This document shows positions 25,572 to 33,974 of a stretch of 45,316 nucleotides of DNA, piece by piece; the stretch's first letter is position 1; each line of letters opens with the position of its first letter. The stretch comes from CALARM01 sp964431735 (GTDB taxonomy: Bacteria > Vulcanimicrobiota > SpSt-956 > JAKJGF01), in the NCBI GenBank assembly GCA_964431735.1, contig CAYSLJ010000041.1:1-45316 (forward strand). The letters run 5' to 3'. The notes beneath the pieces are model-generated. The model did no database searches. It saw nothing but the letters and a program-made list of their open reading frames with translations, and was not told where the DNA came from. The translations under genes and the position numbers were made by a program.

Positions 25572-25692
25572 CAGGAGTTACGCAAATTTTTATGAATATC
25601 CAATGAATACAGAAGTCAGAATAATTCCTGAAACTCCTGTCTCCTGTATTCTGAATCCTTTACTTTTGAATTTTCAAAATGCGTAACTCCTG
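25572..25692. mobile_element. 121-bp MITE-like element with 13-bp perfect terminal repeats
   Basis: CAGGAGTTACGCA at 25572-25584 and its exact complement TGCGTAACTCCTG at 25680-25692 bound a 121-bp AT-rich segment without a gene. It lies between the two NHLP precursors and ends about 20 bp before the ribosome site of the second. The short size and perfect ends suggest a MITE or an IS deletion derivative. Confidence 0.65.
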
Positions 25693-25726
25693 GAGAAAGA
25701 TTTTGAAATTTGAAAGGAGAAAAACT

Positions 25727-26062
25727 ATGTCAGAAGAAAAGAAAGATTTATCAGGTAAAATTTTAGCAAGGGTGATGAAAGATGAGGATTTTAAAAAAGC
25801 ATTAATAGAAAACCCGGGAGACATTCTTTCTAAAGAGTATGGCATAAAACTGCCGGAAGGTGTAACTCTCAGAATAGTAGAAGATACGCCGGAGGTAAAA
25901 CATGTAGTATTGCCCTGTATCGAACCACAGGGACTCGAAGAAATATCGGAAGAAACAATTGATAAGATAGCTGCAGGAACTCTGGGAGAATCGCTCGCCA
26001 TATCTATTCCGAGTCTGGGTCTTGGCTGTATTCTGATTGAAATATTTGGCAGGCATTGCTAG
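25727..26062 (+). CDS. NHLP-leader lanthipeptide precursor 2
   Basis: The start at 25727 (MSEEKKDL) has AAAGGAGA 6 bases upstream and matches precursor 1; an upstream in-frame ATG at 25679 lies in the MITE end. The 111-residue product shares nearly all leader residues with precursor 1, with about eight conservative changes up to residue 83. The cleavage site is AAG followed by Thr instead of the second Gly. The core of about 27 residues is different: Ser89, Ser93, Ser96, Cys101 and Cys111 give two Cys for up to two rings. A weak core pattern S-I-x2-L-G-L-(G)-C is shared with precursor 1. It is the likely substrate of LanM, whose gene follows after 232 bp. Confidence 0.92.
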   Translation: MSEEKKDLSGKILARVMKDEDFKKALIENPGDILSKEYGIKLPEGVTLRIVEDTPEVKHVVLPCIEPQGLEEISEETIDKIAAGTLGESLAISIPSLGLGCILIEIFGRHC

Positions 26063-26096
26063 GTGCTTATAACGGTAAATATTCCGCCGGTTATAG

Positions 26097-26127
26097 TCGT
26101 GACGCATAACGCGTAACGCGTGACGGG
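26097..26127. repeat. Family A heptamer array upstream of lanM
   Basis: CGTGACG, CATAACG, CGTAACG and CGTGACG units are followed by GGAGGATACATGCTCACAGA, like the flank of the other arrays. It lies between precursor 2 and lanM. Confidence 0.65.
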
Positions 26128-26205
26128 AGGATACATGCTCACAGATTATTTGGTGTTGTATTTACCGATAGCACTACTCAGAAAATAATGATGAAACAAG
26201 GTTTA

Positions 26206-26260
26206 AAGACTATCTGAGAATTTTTTCTGTTTATTCAGGTTCTATTTTTCGGATAGTCTT
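26206..26260. repeat. Inverted repeat upstream of lanM
   Basis: AAGACTATCTGAGAA at 26206-26220 faces TTTTTCGGATAGTCTT ending at 26260. The arms resemble the AGAGCCTATCCGAAAA ends found at both window ends. It could be a solo TIR remnant or an RNA hairpin that reduces read-through from the precursors into lanM. Confidence 0.5.
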
Positions 26261-26294
26261 CGGTGAAAGTTATTTACAGCACAGGAGATGTATA

Positions 26295-29200
26295 ATGAAA
26301 AAAATAATGTCTGCAGAAGAAGTGATTGATTTTATCGAAAAAACGGCTTTTTTACATGAAAGGATAGAAGGAGATTTTATCCCGGAATCTGTAACAGGGG
26401 AAACCTCCGACAAATACCTTTCTAAATGGAAAGAAATCCTGGCAAAAGGAGATGATGAACTTTTCCAGAAGAGGCTTTCTTTTGATAATTTAACAGAAGA
26501 TAAAGTAAAGCCAGTGCTTGGAAAAGTCCATCTCAGGGACAGAAATAATCTTCCCGAATGGAGCAGTATTTTAGAAAAAATCCTTAACAGAGAAGATTCT
26601 CTAAAGATTGAAGAGATAAGAAAAGGGAAAAACCTTTATAATAGATTCTTACTATCTGAAATACCTGTCCCCTTTGAAGAGATTTATGTGCCTCTTATTC
26701 TACTTGCAAGAGAAGAGGTGATGAAAAGAATCGGCAATAGCTATAATCTGGCAGATGAACATGTTCATATACTTTTCGAACATAGCCTCATGGCTTCAAT
26801 ACATTATATATGTGTAAAAGCAGTTTATCTGGAATTTTCAATATTTAACAGTGATTCATCCTTTACCGGTACTCTTGACAGGTTTATCAATACAGAAAAA
26901 CGTAGTAAATACGATTTATTTATAGAAAAAATACTGAAAAATAATTATATCGATCTTTTCATGGAATACAGAGTCCTTGCAAGACTTGTATGCACTCTTA
27001 TAAGCCAGTGGATAGATAATATTTCCGGTTTTCTTCTGAGACTTAAAGAGGATTTACCTGAAATCTCTGAAGTTTTCAATGAAGGGAAAGATCCGGGAAA
27101 ACTTATAAAGGTAAATCCTTCTGTTTCTGACAGACATAATGGAGGGAAACAGGTAATAACACTTGAATTCGAGTCAGGGTTAAAGATTGTTTATAAGCCA
27201 AAGGATCTGTCACTGGAAAAAACTTATTTTCACCTTCTGTCATGGTTTAATGAGAATGACGTACCTTATGATTTTAAATCTTTAAAAATAATTAACCGTA
27301 AAGGTTACGGATGGGTGGAATTTGCAGACCATCTGCCATGCAATGATGAAGAAGGAGTTAAAAATTACTACAGACGGGCAGGAGCACTGCTCTGTCTTCT
27401 TTATATATTCAGCACATCGGACTGTCATATGGAGAATATTATTGCCTCCGGCGAATATCCTGTTCTTGTTGATTTAGAAACACTTATGCAGGGAGATGTG
27501 AAATTTTTTGAAGATGAAAAATACGGGCAGAAGGTAAGGTTTCTTGCAGGTAAAAAACTTTACGATTCAGTTTTAAGAACAGGCCTTCTTCCACGGTGGC
27601 AGTTCACTCCCGACAATAAAGCTTATGATGTAAGCGGTCTTGGAAGCACCGATGACCATGGCATGATTTATAATAAGGAAACGTGGAAAAATTTAAAAAC
27701 AGACAGTATAAGATTTGAAACAGATCGTATAAGAGCAAACAGAATGGGACTGAATATGCCTTATATTAAAGATAAAAAAATAGGTACTTATGAATATAAA
27801 GACGATATTCTTCAGGGATTTAATGAAATGTATAATTATATGTTAAAAAACAGGGAATATCTTCTTTCTCATGATACGTTATTGAAGGATTTCAGAGGTA
27901 AAACAGTTCGTATGATCTTTCGTGCCACAAATACTTACGGTATGATTCTCGGAAAATCCATAAATCCTTCATCCCTGAGAGACCCTCTTTTATGGTCCGT
28001 AGATATTGACCTTCTCGCAAGAGCTTTAAGTAAAATTGAAGTAAAGACTGATTTCCTCTGGCCTTTAGTAAAATATGAAATTAAAAGTTCGGAACAATTA
28101 GATACTCCATGTCTCGGCGGTTATTCGGACAGTAAATCCCTTTATCTCGAAAATAAAATAGAAATAGAGGATTTTTATCAGGAATCAGGTTATGACCGTC
28201 TCATATCCTGTCTGAAGAGACTTGATTGTGAAGATTTAAAGAGACAGGCTGCTTTAATAAAAAATTCCTTATATGCAGCAAATATTACCGGAACTGAACC
28301 TGTTAAAGAAAGTGATATTCTGCCTGTGCCTGTAGAGAAATTTTTAGAACATTCACTGGATATTACAAAAAATATCGAAGAAAGTGCCATTCATTTTGAT
28401 GACAGCGGAATTACCTGGATTGGCAATGAATATATACCATCCCTGGACAGAGGACAATTACAGCCTCTCGGCTATGGACTTTACAGCGGCATATGCGGAG
28501 TAGCTCTCTTTTTATCTGCCTTTGAACATGTTGAAGGTAAAGGAAGGTTACAAGAAACCGTTCTATCATCATTAAAACCTCTATTCCTTGACATTGAAGA
28601 TTCTCCTGATACAATAGAAGCAGGTACAGGAGGCGCAATGGGACTCGGCTCCATAGTTTACTCCCTTTCATCTATAAGTAATTTCCTAAAAATGCCTCTT
28701 ATTCTGGAATATGCAAAAAAAACTGCTCTGCTTATAACAGATGAGGTTATAGAACAGGAGAGACATTTTGATATTATTGGAGGACTGGCGGGTGCTATTC
28801 TCGGATTACTGAAACTCTATACTGTAACAGAGGATAAGGAAATTTTACACATAGCAGGAAAGTGTGGAGACTATCTGATTGAAAACAGAAAAGAAAGTAA
28901 ATCGGGATACAGAGCATGGGCTACGGTAGAAAATAAATTACTTGCAGGTTTCTCTCACGGAGCGGCAGGTATAGCTTATTCATTACTCAGGCTTTACTCT
29001 TTTCTGAATAAAAAAGCCTGTATAGATGCGGCAGCGGAAGCTATAATCTATGAAAATACTCTTTTTCGCGAAAAATTCGGTAACTGGGTTGATCTGAGGT
29101 TCAGTGAAGACAGGTCAGGAACAGAAAATTTTATGATATCCTGGTGCCACGGCGCCCCCGGGATAGCTCTCGGAAGAATCGGAGGACTCCATGTCCTGGA

Positions 29201-29531
29201 CAGTGAAGATATAAGAAGAGATATAGAGAGGGCAATAAATACAACAATAAATTGCCCCGTTGTAGAAAAGGATCATCTATGCTGTGGTAATATGGGAAGA
29301 GCCGATATATTACTTACTGCAGGTTTAAAACTCAATAGGCCGGAGCTAAAAGAAAAAGCTCTCTTTAAAGCAGGTCAGATAGTTACACTGGCGAAAGAAA
29401 GAGGAGATTTCAGGTGCGGTATAGAAGGATTTTTCGATGCAGGATTTTTTCACGGAAATTCCGGAATAGGTTATGAGCTTCTCCGGATGTCTTATCCCGA
29501 TATTATTCCGTCAGTATTATTATTCGAATAA
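26295..29531 (+). CDS. lanM: Class II lanthipeptide synthetase, LanM type with CCG motif
   Basis: The 1078-residue product starts about 8 bases after CAGGAG. The N-terminal dehydratase domain (about 180-650) has the kinase-like STSDCHMENII (D376, H378) and LVDLETLMQ motifs. It phosphorylates and eliminates Ser/Thr to dehydro residues with ATP. The C-terminal cyclase domain (about 720-1078) is LanC-like, with HGAAGIAYSL, SWCHGAPG, CCGNMGRAD and FFHGNSGIGYE. The zinc ligands are C951, C996 and C997, so the usual CHG is CCG, as in the promiscuous ProcM group. H1053 lies in the last motif. The Nif11 and NHLP precursors upstream fit a multi-substrate enzyme. It is likely cytosolic and the last gene of the operon. 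Confidence 0.95.
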   Translation: MKKIMSAEEVIDFIEKTAFLHERIEGDFIPESVTGETSDKYLSKWKEILAKGDDELFQKRLSFDNLTEDKVKPVLGKVHLRDRNNLPEWSSILEKILNREDSLKIEEIRKGKNLYNRFLLSEIPVPFEEIYVPLILLAREEVMKRIGNSYNLADEHVHILFEHSLMASIHYICVKAVYLEFSIFNSDSSFTGTLDRFINTEKRSKYDLFIEKILKNNYIDLFMEYRVLARLVCTLISQWIDNISGFLLRLKEDLPEISEVFNEGKDPGKLIKVNPSVSDRHNGGKQVITLEFESGLKIVYKPKDLSLEKTYFHLLSWFNENDVPYDFKSLKIINRKGYGWVEFADHLPCNDEEGVKNYYRRAGALLCLLYIFSTSDCHMENIIASGEYPVLVDLETLMQGDVKFFEDEKYGQKVRFLAGKKLYDSVLRTGLLPRWQFTPDNKAYDVSGLGSTDDHGMIYNKETWKNLKTDSIRFETDRIRANRMGLNMPYIKDKKIGTYEYKDDILQGFNEMYNYMLKNREYLLSHDTLLKDFRGKTVRMIFRATNTYGMILGKSINPSSLRDPLLWSVDIDLLARALSKIEVKTDFLWPLVKYEIKSSEQLDTPCLGGYSDSKSLYLENKIEIEDFYQESGYDRLISCLKRLDCEDLKRQAALIKNSLYAANITGTEPVKESDILPVPVEKFLEHSLDITKNIEESAIHFDDSGITWIGNEYIPSLDRGQLQPLGYGLYSGICGVALFLSAFEHVEGKGRLQETVLSSLKPLFLDIEDSPDTIEAGTGGAMGLGSIVYSLSSISNFLKMPLILEYAKKTALLITDEVIEQERHFDIIGGLAGAILGLLKLYTVTEDKEILHIAGKCGDYLIENRKESKSGYRAWATVENKLLAGFSHGAAGIAYSLLRLYSFLNKKACIDAAAEAIIYENTLFREKFGNWVDLRFSEDRSGTENFMISWCHGAPGIALGRIGGLHVLDSEDIRRDIERAINTTINCPVVEKDHLCCGNMGRADILLTAGLKLNRPELKEKALFKAGQIVTLAKERGDFRCGIEGFFDAGFFHGNSGIGYELLRMSYPDIIPSVLLFE

Positions 29532-29826
29532 TTTATATGAGAATCGTAACGCGTAACGCGTAACGCGTGACGGGAGGAATAAATTCTCATACTTCGTTGT
29601 GGCCGAACCGGTCATGGTTGTTAGTGAAAAGTGAAAAGAATAGGACACTACTCACTATTCACTAAGGGACTATAAAGAAATAACCCTGGCAAATTATTAG
29701 AACGGCTATTATCCTCGCGTGACGCGTCACGCGTTACGCGTCACGATTTAATATATTTGAAACAATTATTTAATTGTCATTCCTTATTATCTATTCACTA
29801 CTCACTGATTATGGAGGTGCAAAAAA
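29532..29826. repeat. Cluster of type 3, family B and type 4 repeats
   Basis: An inverted type 3 element (29536-29624) starts only 5 bp after the lanM stop and contains family A heptamers at 29545-29572. Family B units follow at 29622-29665. A type 4 segment at 29664-29718 (TAACCCTGGCAAATTATTAG) is repeated in inverse at the window end. A family A array fills 29715-29745, and short family B units lie at 29791-29806 just before the next ribosome site. No gene is seen. Confidence 0.7.
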
Positions 29827-32800
29827 ATGGACGAAATTTTTTATAAAGGACGAAAAATTACAGAAGGTACCATGATGCCTGTAGGGCTTGAAGAATTTCC
29901 GCTGCCTCTTAACTTTACGGAACTCAGGACTTCCATTACTGGCATGGTGGCAGATGTAAAAGTTATACAGAAATTTCATAATGACCTGGATAAAAATATT
30001 GAAGCAGTCTATATATTTCCCCTGCCTTCCGAAAGTGCTGTACACTCGCTGGAAATAAAAATAAATGAAAGAACCATAAAATCAGAGATAAAAGAAAAAG
30101 AAGAAGCAAAAAGGGTTTATGAACAGGCAAAGCATGAAATGAAGCAGGGAGCCCTTCTGGAACAGGAAAGACCGAATCTGTTTACCATGTCTGTGGCAAA
30201 TATTGAGCCGGGCCAGGAAATACTTGTTACACTTGAGTATTATGAAACAATTGCCTATGAAGACGGAGAATATAAATTTGTATTCCCCATGACAGTAACT
30301 CCGAGATATAATCCTCAGAGTGTCACAGATAAAGAAAAAATATCTCCGTCTTTTCAATCACCTGACAGAACCAGAGAAATAAATATCTTCATAGATTTAG
30401 ATGCAGGTTTCACAATAGGAGAGGTAACTTCTCCGACCCATCTTCTCTATATACAGGAAAAAGACGAACACAGACGAGAAATACAGCTTGCTAAAGAAGG
30501 AGAAATCCCGAATAGAGATTTTGTAATGAAATATTCATCTGACGGAGAAAAAGTCGAAGAGAATTTTACTTTCTACAGAGAAGAAGGTAAAACAGGAACC
30601 TTTATGTTCCATCTGACGCCGAAAATAGATTATGGCCCTGAGGAAATGTTAAAAAGAGAGATAATATTTGTTCTGGACAGATCCGGTTCCATGGAGGGAA
30701 GTCCTATGGAACAGGCTAAAAAAGCCCTTAAAGCATGTCTTCGCACCCTGAGACAGGGAGATATGTTTGCCATTATTAATTTTGACGATCAACTTGAAGT
30801 TCTGTCTGACAGATCTCTGGCATTTAATGATGAAAATCTGAAAAAAGCAGATGAATTCGTAAATGCCACATCTGCGAGGGGATGGACTGAAATACTGCTT
30901 GCTATGGACTGTGCTCTCCGTATGCCGGTAAATAAAGAGTATTTAAGGCAGATAATCTTCCTCACAGACGGTGCCGTCGGCAATGAAGATCAGGTAATAA
31001 AGGAAGTGGAAAAAATCCTGGGTAAAGCAAGGATTTTCACCTTCGGCATAGGTTCTTCCGTAAACAGATATTTACTGGATAAAATGGCGGAAATAGGGAG
31101 AGGAACGGTAAACTATCTTTTAGAGAATGAAGATATAGAAGAAGCCATTCAGAAATTTGCCAATCAGGCTGCTTTCCCTGTACTGGGTGATATTTCCCTT
31201 GAATGGGAAAATGCTTCTGTAACAGATGTCTATCCTCTTCCTGTACCTGATGTATATTTCGGGCAGATACTCTGTCTTATGGGCCGTTTCCATTCTGCCG
31301 GTCATGCAAAAGCTGTTCTTAATGGAAGAACAGGGCAGGGAGAATTTTCTCAGGAATTTTCTATGGAACTTCCCGAAAAACATGAAAAAAACCGTGCCAT
31401 TGAAACCATCTGGGCCAGGAAACGAATAGACCATCTCCTCGGAAGACTCAGAGAATATCCGCAGGAAACCCATTCAATAAGAGATGAAGTAATAGGACTG
31501 TCTATGAAATATCATCTTATGAGCCCCTATACATCACTGGTGGCAGTGGAAAAAGACGACAGAGAAAGAGAAAAGAAAGAAATAATAAGAGTGGATGTTC
31601 CACTTGTTGTGCCGCAGGGATATGAGTCTTCTGTCACGCCTGTTCCGGTGCAGGTACCTTATCCTTCATTACAGTCTATGACCATGTCCTCTATACCTGA
31701 TAGTGATGGTCTATCTTTAGATTCTTTTGAACTGTGTGCAGGTTCCGGTATAGATTCTGCGGGGCTCTCTTTTTCCATGGATAAGTTCTGCGAAGAGTGT
31801 GAACCTGAATGTATGCCACCTGAGGCGCCTCCGTCTCCTGCTCCTTCATCTGTGCCGGCACCGCCTCCTCCGAAGGGTTTGATGAAGAAACAGAGTGTTT
31901 CGGATGATTCTACAAAATATGACGGCCTGGACACAAAGAATTCTTTCGAAGCTGATACTGATATTGCCTTCGAAAAAGCTGAATACGATATGTCGGAAGA
32001 ACTCTGTTTTGAAGATGTTTCTTCAGAGGAACCGGGCAGTGTATTTCTATCTGACGAACTTTCACCATCTCCTGTATTCGAAGAAGATATTTCCTGTGAT
32101 GATACTCAATTTCCCGGGAAAGAATGTGAGGCTACTGAACTTTCGGAGAAAATTTCTGTCAATGATATGAATGAAAAACTTAATCTTACATTAAAATATC
32201 TTGCAAGAAATCAGACTGCAGAAGGCTCATGGAGTAAGGATGAAGAAATCTCAAAAAGACTGGTTTCAACATGTTTCGGCATACTTGCTTTTATAAATGA
32301 AGGTCATACGAATAAAGCGGGAAATTATAAACCGCAGTTAGAAAAAGCTGTTTATTTCATAAAAAACAATATGGATAAACTTTCAGGACTGTCTCTTGCA
32401 ACAGCGTCACAGGTATTTTTTGAACTTTACCGGCTATCGGGGAAAAAGAAAGAAAAGATAGATGCAGAAAAAGTTCTGGAGAAACTCAAACTCTCCTGGA
32501 ACAGTTATGTTAGTGTGAAAGACAGAATTTTTGCTTCTCTTGCAGGTAAATCTGCCCTTAAAGCCGGTCTTATTAAAGAAGGAGATTTTGACTGTATAGA
32601 TAAATGGCTGGTTGAAGCGGGAAAAGAAGCAAAAAAACTGACAGGTATAATTACTCCTGATGATATGTTTACAGGACTTATTTCATCAGTCACGGGAAAA
32701 GGAGATTTATACGAAGCTTTTCTGAAACTTCTCGTAGATTATCATATTGACTCAGGCGAGGATTCCGGATCTATAAGAATCCAGGGGTTATATGCGGTCA

Positions 32801-32856
32801 TGCTGGATGTAACCGCCATAGGAGCCTTTATTATATCTATCGGATCAGAAAGATGA
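29827..32856 (+). CDS. VIT-vWA protein with C-terminal alpha/alpha-toroid-like domain (paralogue 4)
   Basis: The 1009-residue product starts 9 bases after GGAGG. VIT spans about 8-150 (AVYIFPLPSESAV). vWA spans about 280-465 with MIDAS DRSGS from D284 and D of LTDG; the T motif is GWTEI instead of GGTDI, keeping the Thr. The conserved post-vWA region reaches about 590. A long acidic, Pro- and Cys-containing linker (about 600-770; CEECEPECMPPEAPPSP) precedes the toroid-like domain from about 778 (YLARNQTAEGSWS, GHTNKAGNYK). It is separated from paralogues 1-3 by 18 kb and lies directly after lanM on the same strand, though with 295 bp of repeats between. No signal peptide is visible. The function is unknown. 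Confidence 0.85.
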   Translation: MDEIFYKGRKITEGTMMPVGLEEFPLPLNFTELRTSITGMVADVKVIQKFHNDLDKNIEAVYIFPLPSESAVHSLEIKINERTIKSEIKEKEEAKRVYEQAKHEMKQGALLEQERPNLFTMSVANIEPGQEILVTLEYYETIAYEDGEYKFVFPMTVTPRYNPQSVTDKEKISPSFQSPDRTREINIFIDLDAGFTIGEVTSPTHLLYIQEKDEHRREIQLAKEGEIPNRDFVMKYSSDGEKVEENFTFYREEGKTGTFMFHLTPKIDYGPEEMLKREIIFVLDRSGSMEGSPMEQAKKALKACLRTLRQGDMFAIINFDDQLEVLSDRSLAFNDENLKKADEFVNATSARGWTEILLAMDCALRMPVNKEYLRQIIFLTDGAVGNEDQVIKEVEKILGKARIFTFGIGSSVNRYLLDKMAEIGRGTVNYLLENEDIEEAIQKFANQAAFPVLGDISLEWENASVTDVYPLPVPDVYFGQILCLMGRFHSAGHAKAVLNGRTGQGEFSQEFSMELPEKHEKNRAIETIWARKRIDHLLGRLREYPQETHSIRDEVIGLSMKYHLMSPYTSLVAVEKDDREREKKEIIRVDVPLVVPQGYESSVTPVPVQVPYPSLQSMTMSSIPDSDGLSLDSFELCAGSGIDSAGLSFSMDKFCEECEPECMPPEAPPSPAPSSVPAPPPPKGLMKKQSVSDDSTKYDGLDTKNSFEADTDIAFEKAEYDMSEELCFEDVSSEEPGSVFLSDELSPSPVFEEDISCDDTQFPGKECEATELSEKISVNDMNEKLNLTLKYLARNQTAEGSWSKDEEISKRLVSTCFGILAFINEGHTNKAGNYKPQLEKAVYFIKNNMDKLSGLSLATASQVFFELYRLSGKKKEKIDAEKVLEKLKLSWNSYVSVKDRIFASLAGKSALKAGLIKEGDFDCIDKWLVEAGKEAKKLTGIITPDDMFTGLISSVTGKGDLYEAFLKLLVDYHIDSGEDSGSIRIQGLYAVMLDVTAIGAFIISIGSER

Positions 32857-32942
32857 AGAATTTATCTAAATAATTTAACAAATTGTTAACAAAATACTAT
32901 TACTTTTTTGAAATTTTTTTATATAATAAAAGAAAAGTAAAT

Positions 32943-33070
32943 TATAGTTAGTTTCATAACTATCCATAAATAATGATTTTGTAATGTGTAATGCATGATA
33001 CGAAGGGATTAAACCCGTCACGCGTCACGCGTCACGCGTCACGAAACATTTAGTTATAAAACACATTATA
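32943..33070. mobile_element. Type 2 MITE-like element
   Basis: TATAGTTAGTTTCATAACT at the left faces AGTTATAAAACACATTATA at the right. Inside are GTAATGT/GCATGAT-like units (32981-33002), the GGGATTAAACCC apex and CGTCACG units (33017-33043). It ends exactly at the ribosome site AAAGGGGGG of the next gene, so it forms that gene's leader. Confidence 0.75.
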
Positions 33071-33085
33071 AAAGGGGGGTAACCT

Positions 33086-33901
33086 ATGCAAATAAACAAC
33101 CTTGGTTTTAAAGCCACAGACCAGCCTCGTCAGAATAAGGTAAAAGCCGATTCCACACCTGATAATCAAAAAGATCAGGTAATCCTCTCAGGAGACAGGG
33201 GAGGGCCAAATCTCATAGTAGGAGCCTACACAGGAAGACTAAATCCTCAGATTCCTGCAGGAGATAATTATCAACTCATTCCCATAGGACTGGAGATTAA
33301 GAACGGTGTTGGTATATCACTTGACGGAGAGTCCATAATAGTGACCAGACCTGACCAGCAGGGAAAGATAAGCATAACAGGCCATCTGGAACCGGGACCG
33401 GGAGAACCTGCACCTCCGTCGGGAGGAGTGCTCTATCCTCAGAGAGATTTCCAGATAGTAAGCGACAAAAATGCCACTAAAATTGACGGTCATTATGACT
33501 GGCAGGATTATACAATAACAGATAAAGACGGTAAAAGGGAAATAGACTGTAAAGACGACGATGGCGGAAGATTTGATTATCAGGTATTAAAAGACGGAAA
33601 TACCACGTTTGTAAAGGGTAAGTTCCCTGTCCAGAACTTTGCCATAACGACAGAGGGAAATAAAACCCTTGTGAAAGGTTATGACGATAATTTAAGTTAT
33701 ACCATTACCACAGAAGGAAATGTTACAAAAGTAAAAGGAAATATTCCTGAAAGAGAATTTACTATTACCGATAAAGGAAATGAATGGGTTGTAGACGGTC
33801 ATATGGCCTATCAGGATTTCAATGTAACAAAAAAAGGTAATGAAGTAGTAATAAAAGGTTATTATCCGCAGCAGAAATATGTTGTAAAATATGGCAGTTA
33901 A
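33086..33901 (+). CDS. Tandem 20-residue beta-repeat protein
   Basis: The 271-residue product starts after AAAGGGGGGT. The N-terminal 45 residues are hydrophilic (MQINNLGFK, then DQVILSG at about 31-37), like the starts of the 17359 and 33975 proteins. From about residue 125 to the end there are about seven repeats of 19-21 residues with the pattern F-x-I-T-x-x-G-N-x-x-x-V-K-G, for example NFAITTEGNKTLVKG and SYTITTEGNVTKVKG. Each probably forms a beta-hairpin, giving a solenoid or sheet. There is no classic signal peptide, TM segment or enzyme motif. A strong terminator follows. The function is unknown; a surface or secreted structural role is a guess. Confidence 0.75.
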   Translation: MQINNLGFKATDQPRQNKVKADSTPDNQKDQVILSGDRGGPNLIVGAYTGRLNPQIPAGDNYQLIPIGLEIKNGVGISLDGESIIVTRPDQQGKISITGHLEPGPGEPAPPSGGVLYPQRDFQIVSDKNATKIDGHYDWQDYTITDKDGKREIDCKDDDGGRFDYQVLKDGNTTFVKGKFPVQNFAITTEGNKTLVKGYDDNLSYTITTEGNVTKVKGNIPEREFTITDKGNEWVVDGHMAYQDFNVTKKGNEVVIKGYYPQQKYVVKYGS

Positions 33902-33930
33902 AACGGACCGGGTGGCAATTACTACATAAT

Positions 33931-33960
33931 AAAAAAGGCTATCATCGATAGCCTTTTTTA
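33931..33960. terminator. Bidirectional rho-independent terminator
   Basis: GGCTATC (33937-33943) and GATAGCC (33947-33953) form a 7-bp stem with a 3-nt loop, flanked by an A-run on the left and TTTTTT on the right. It therefore works in both directions. It lies between the convergent beta-repeat gene and the metallopeptidase gene. Confidence 0.88.
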
Positions 33961-33974
33961 TTATGAGAAAAATT

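Noticed and set aside
32875..32892. TTAACAA repeated at 11 bp as a Pho box for the 33086 gene.
   Set aside because: There are only two copies, and the nearest TATAAT is about 30 bp away, too far for the usual layout.
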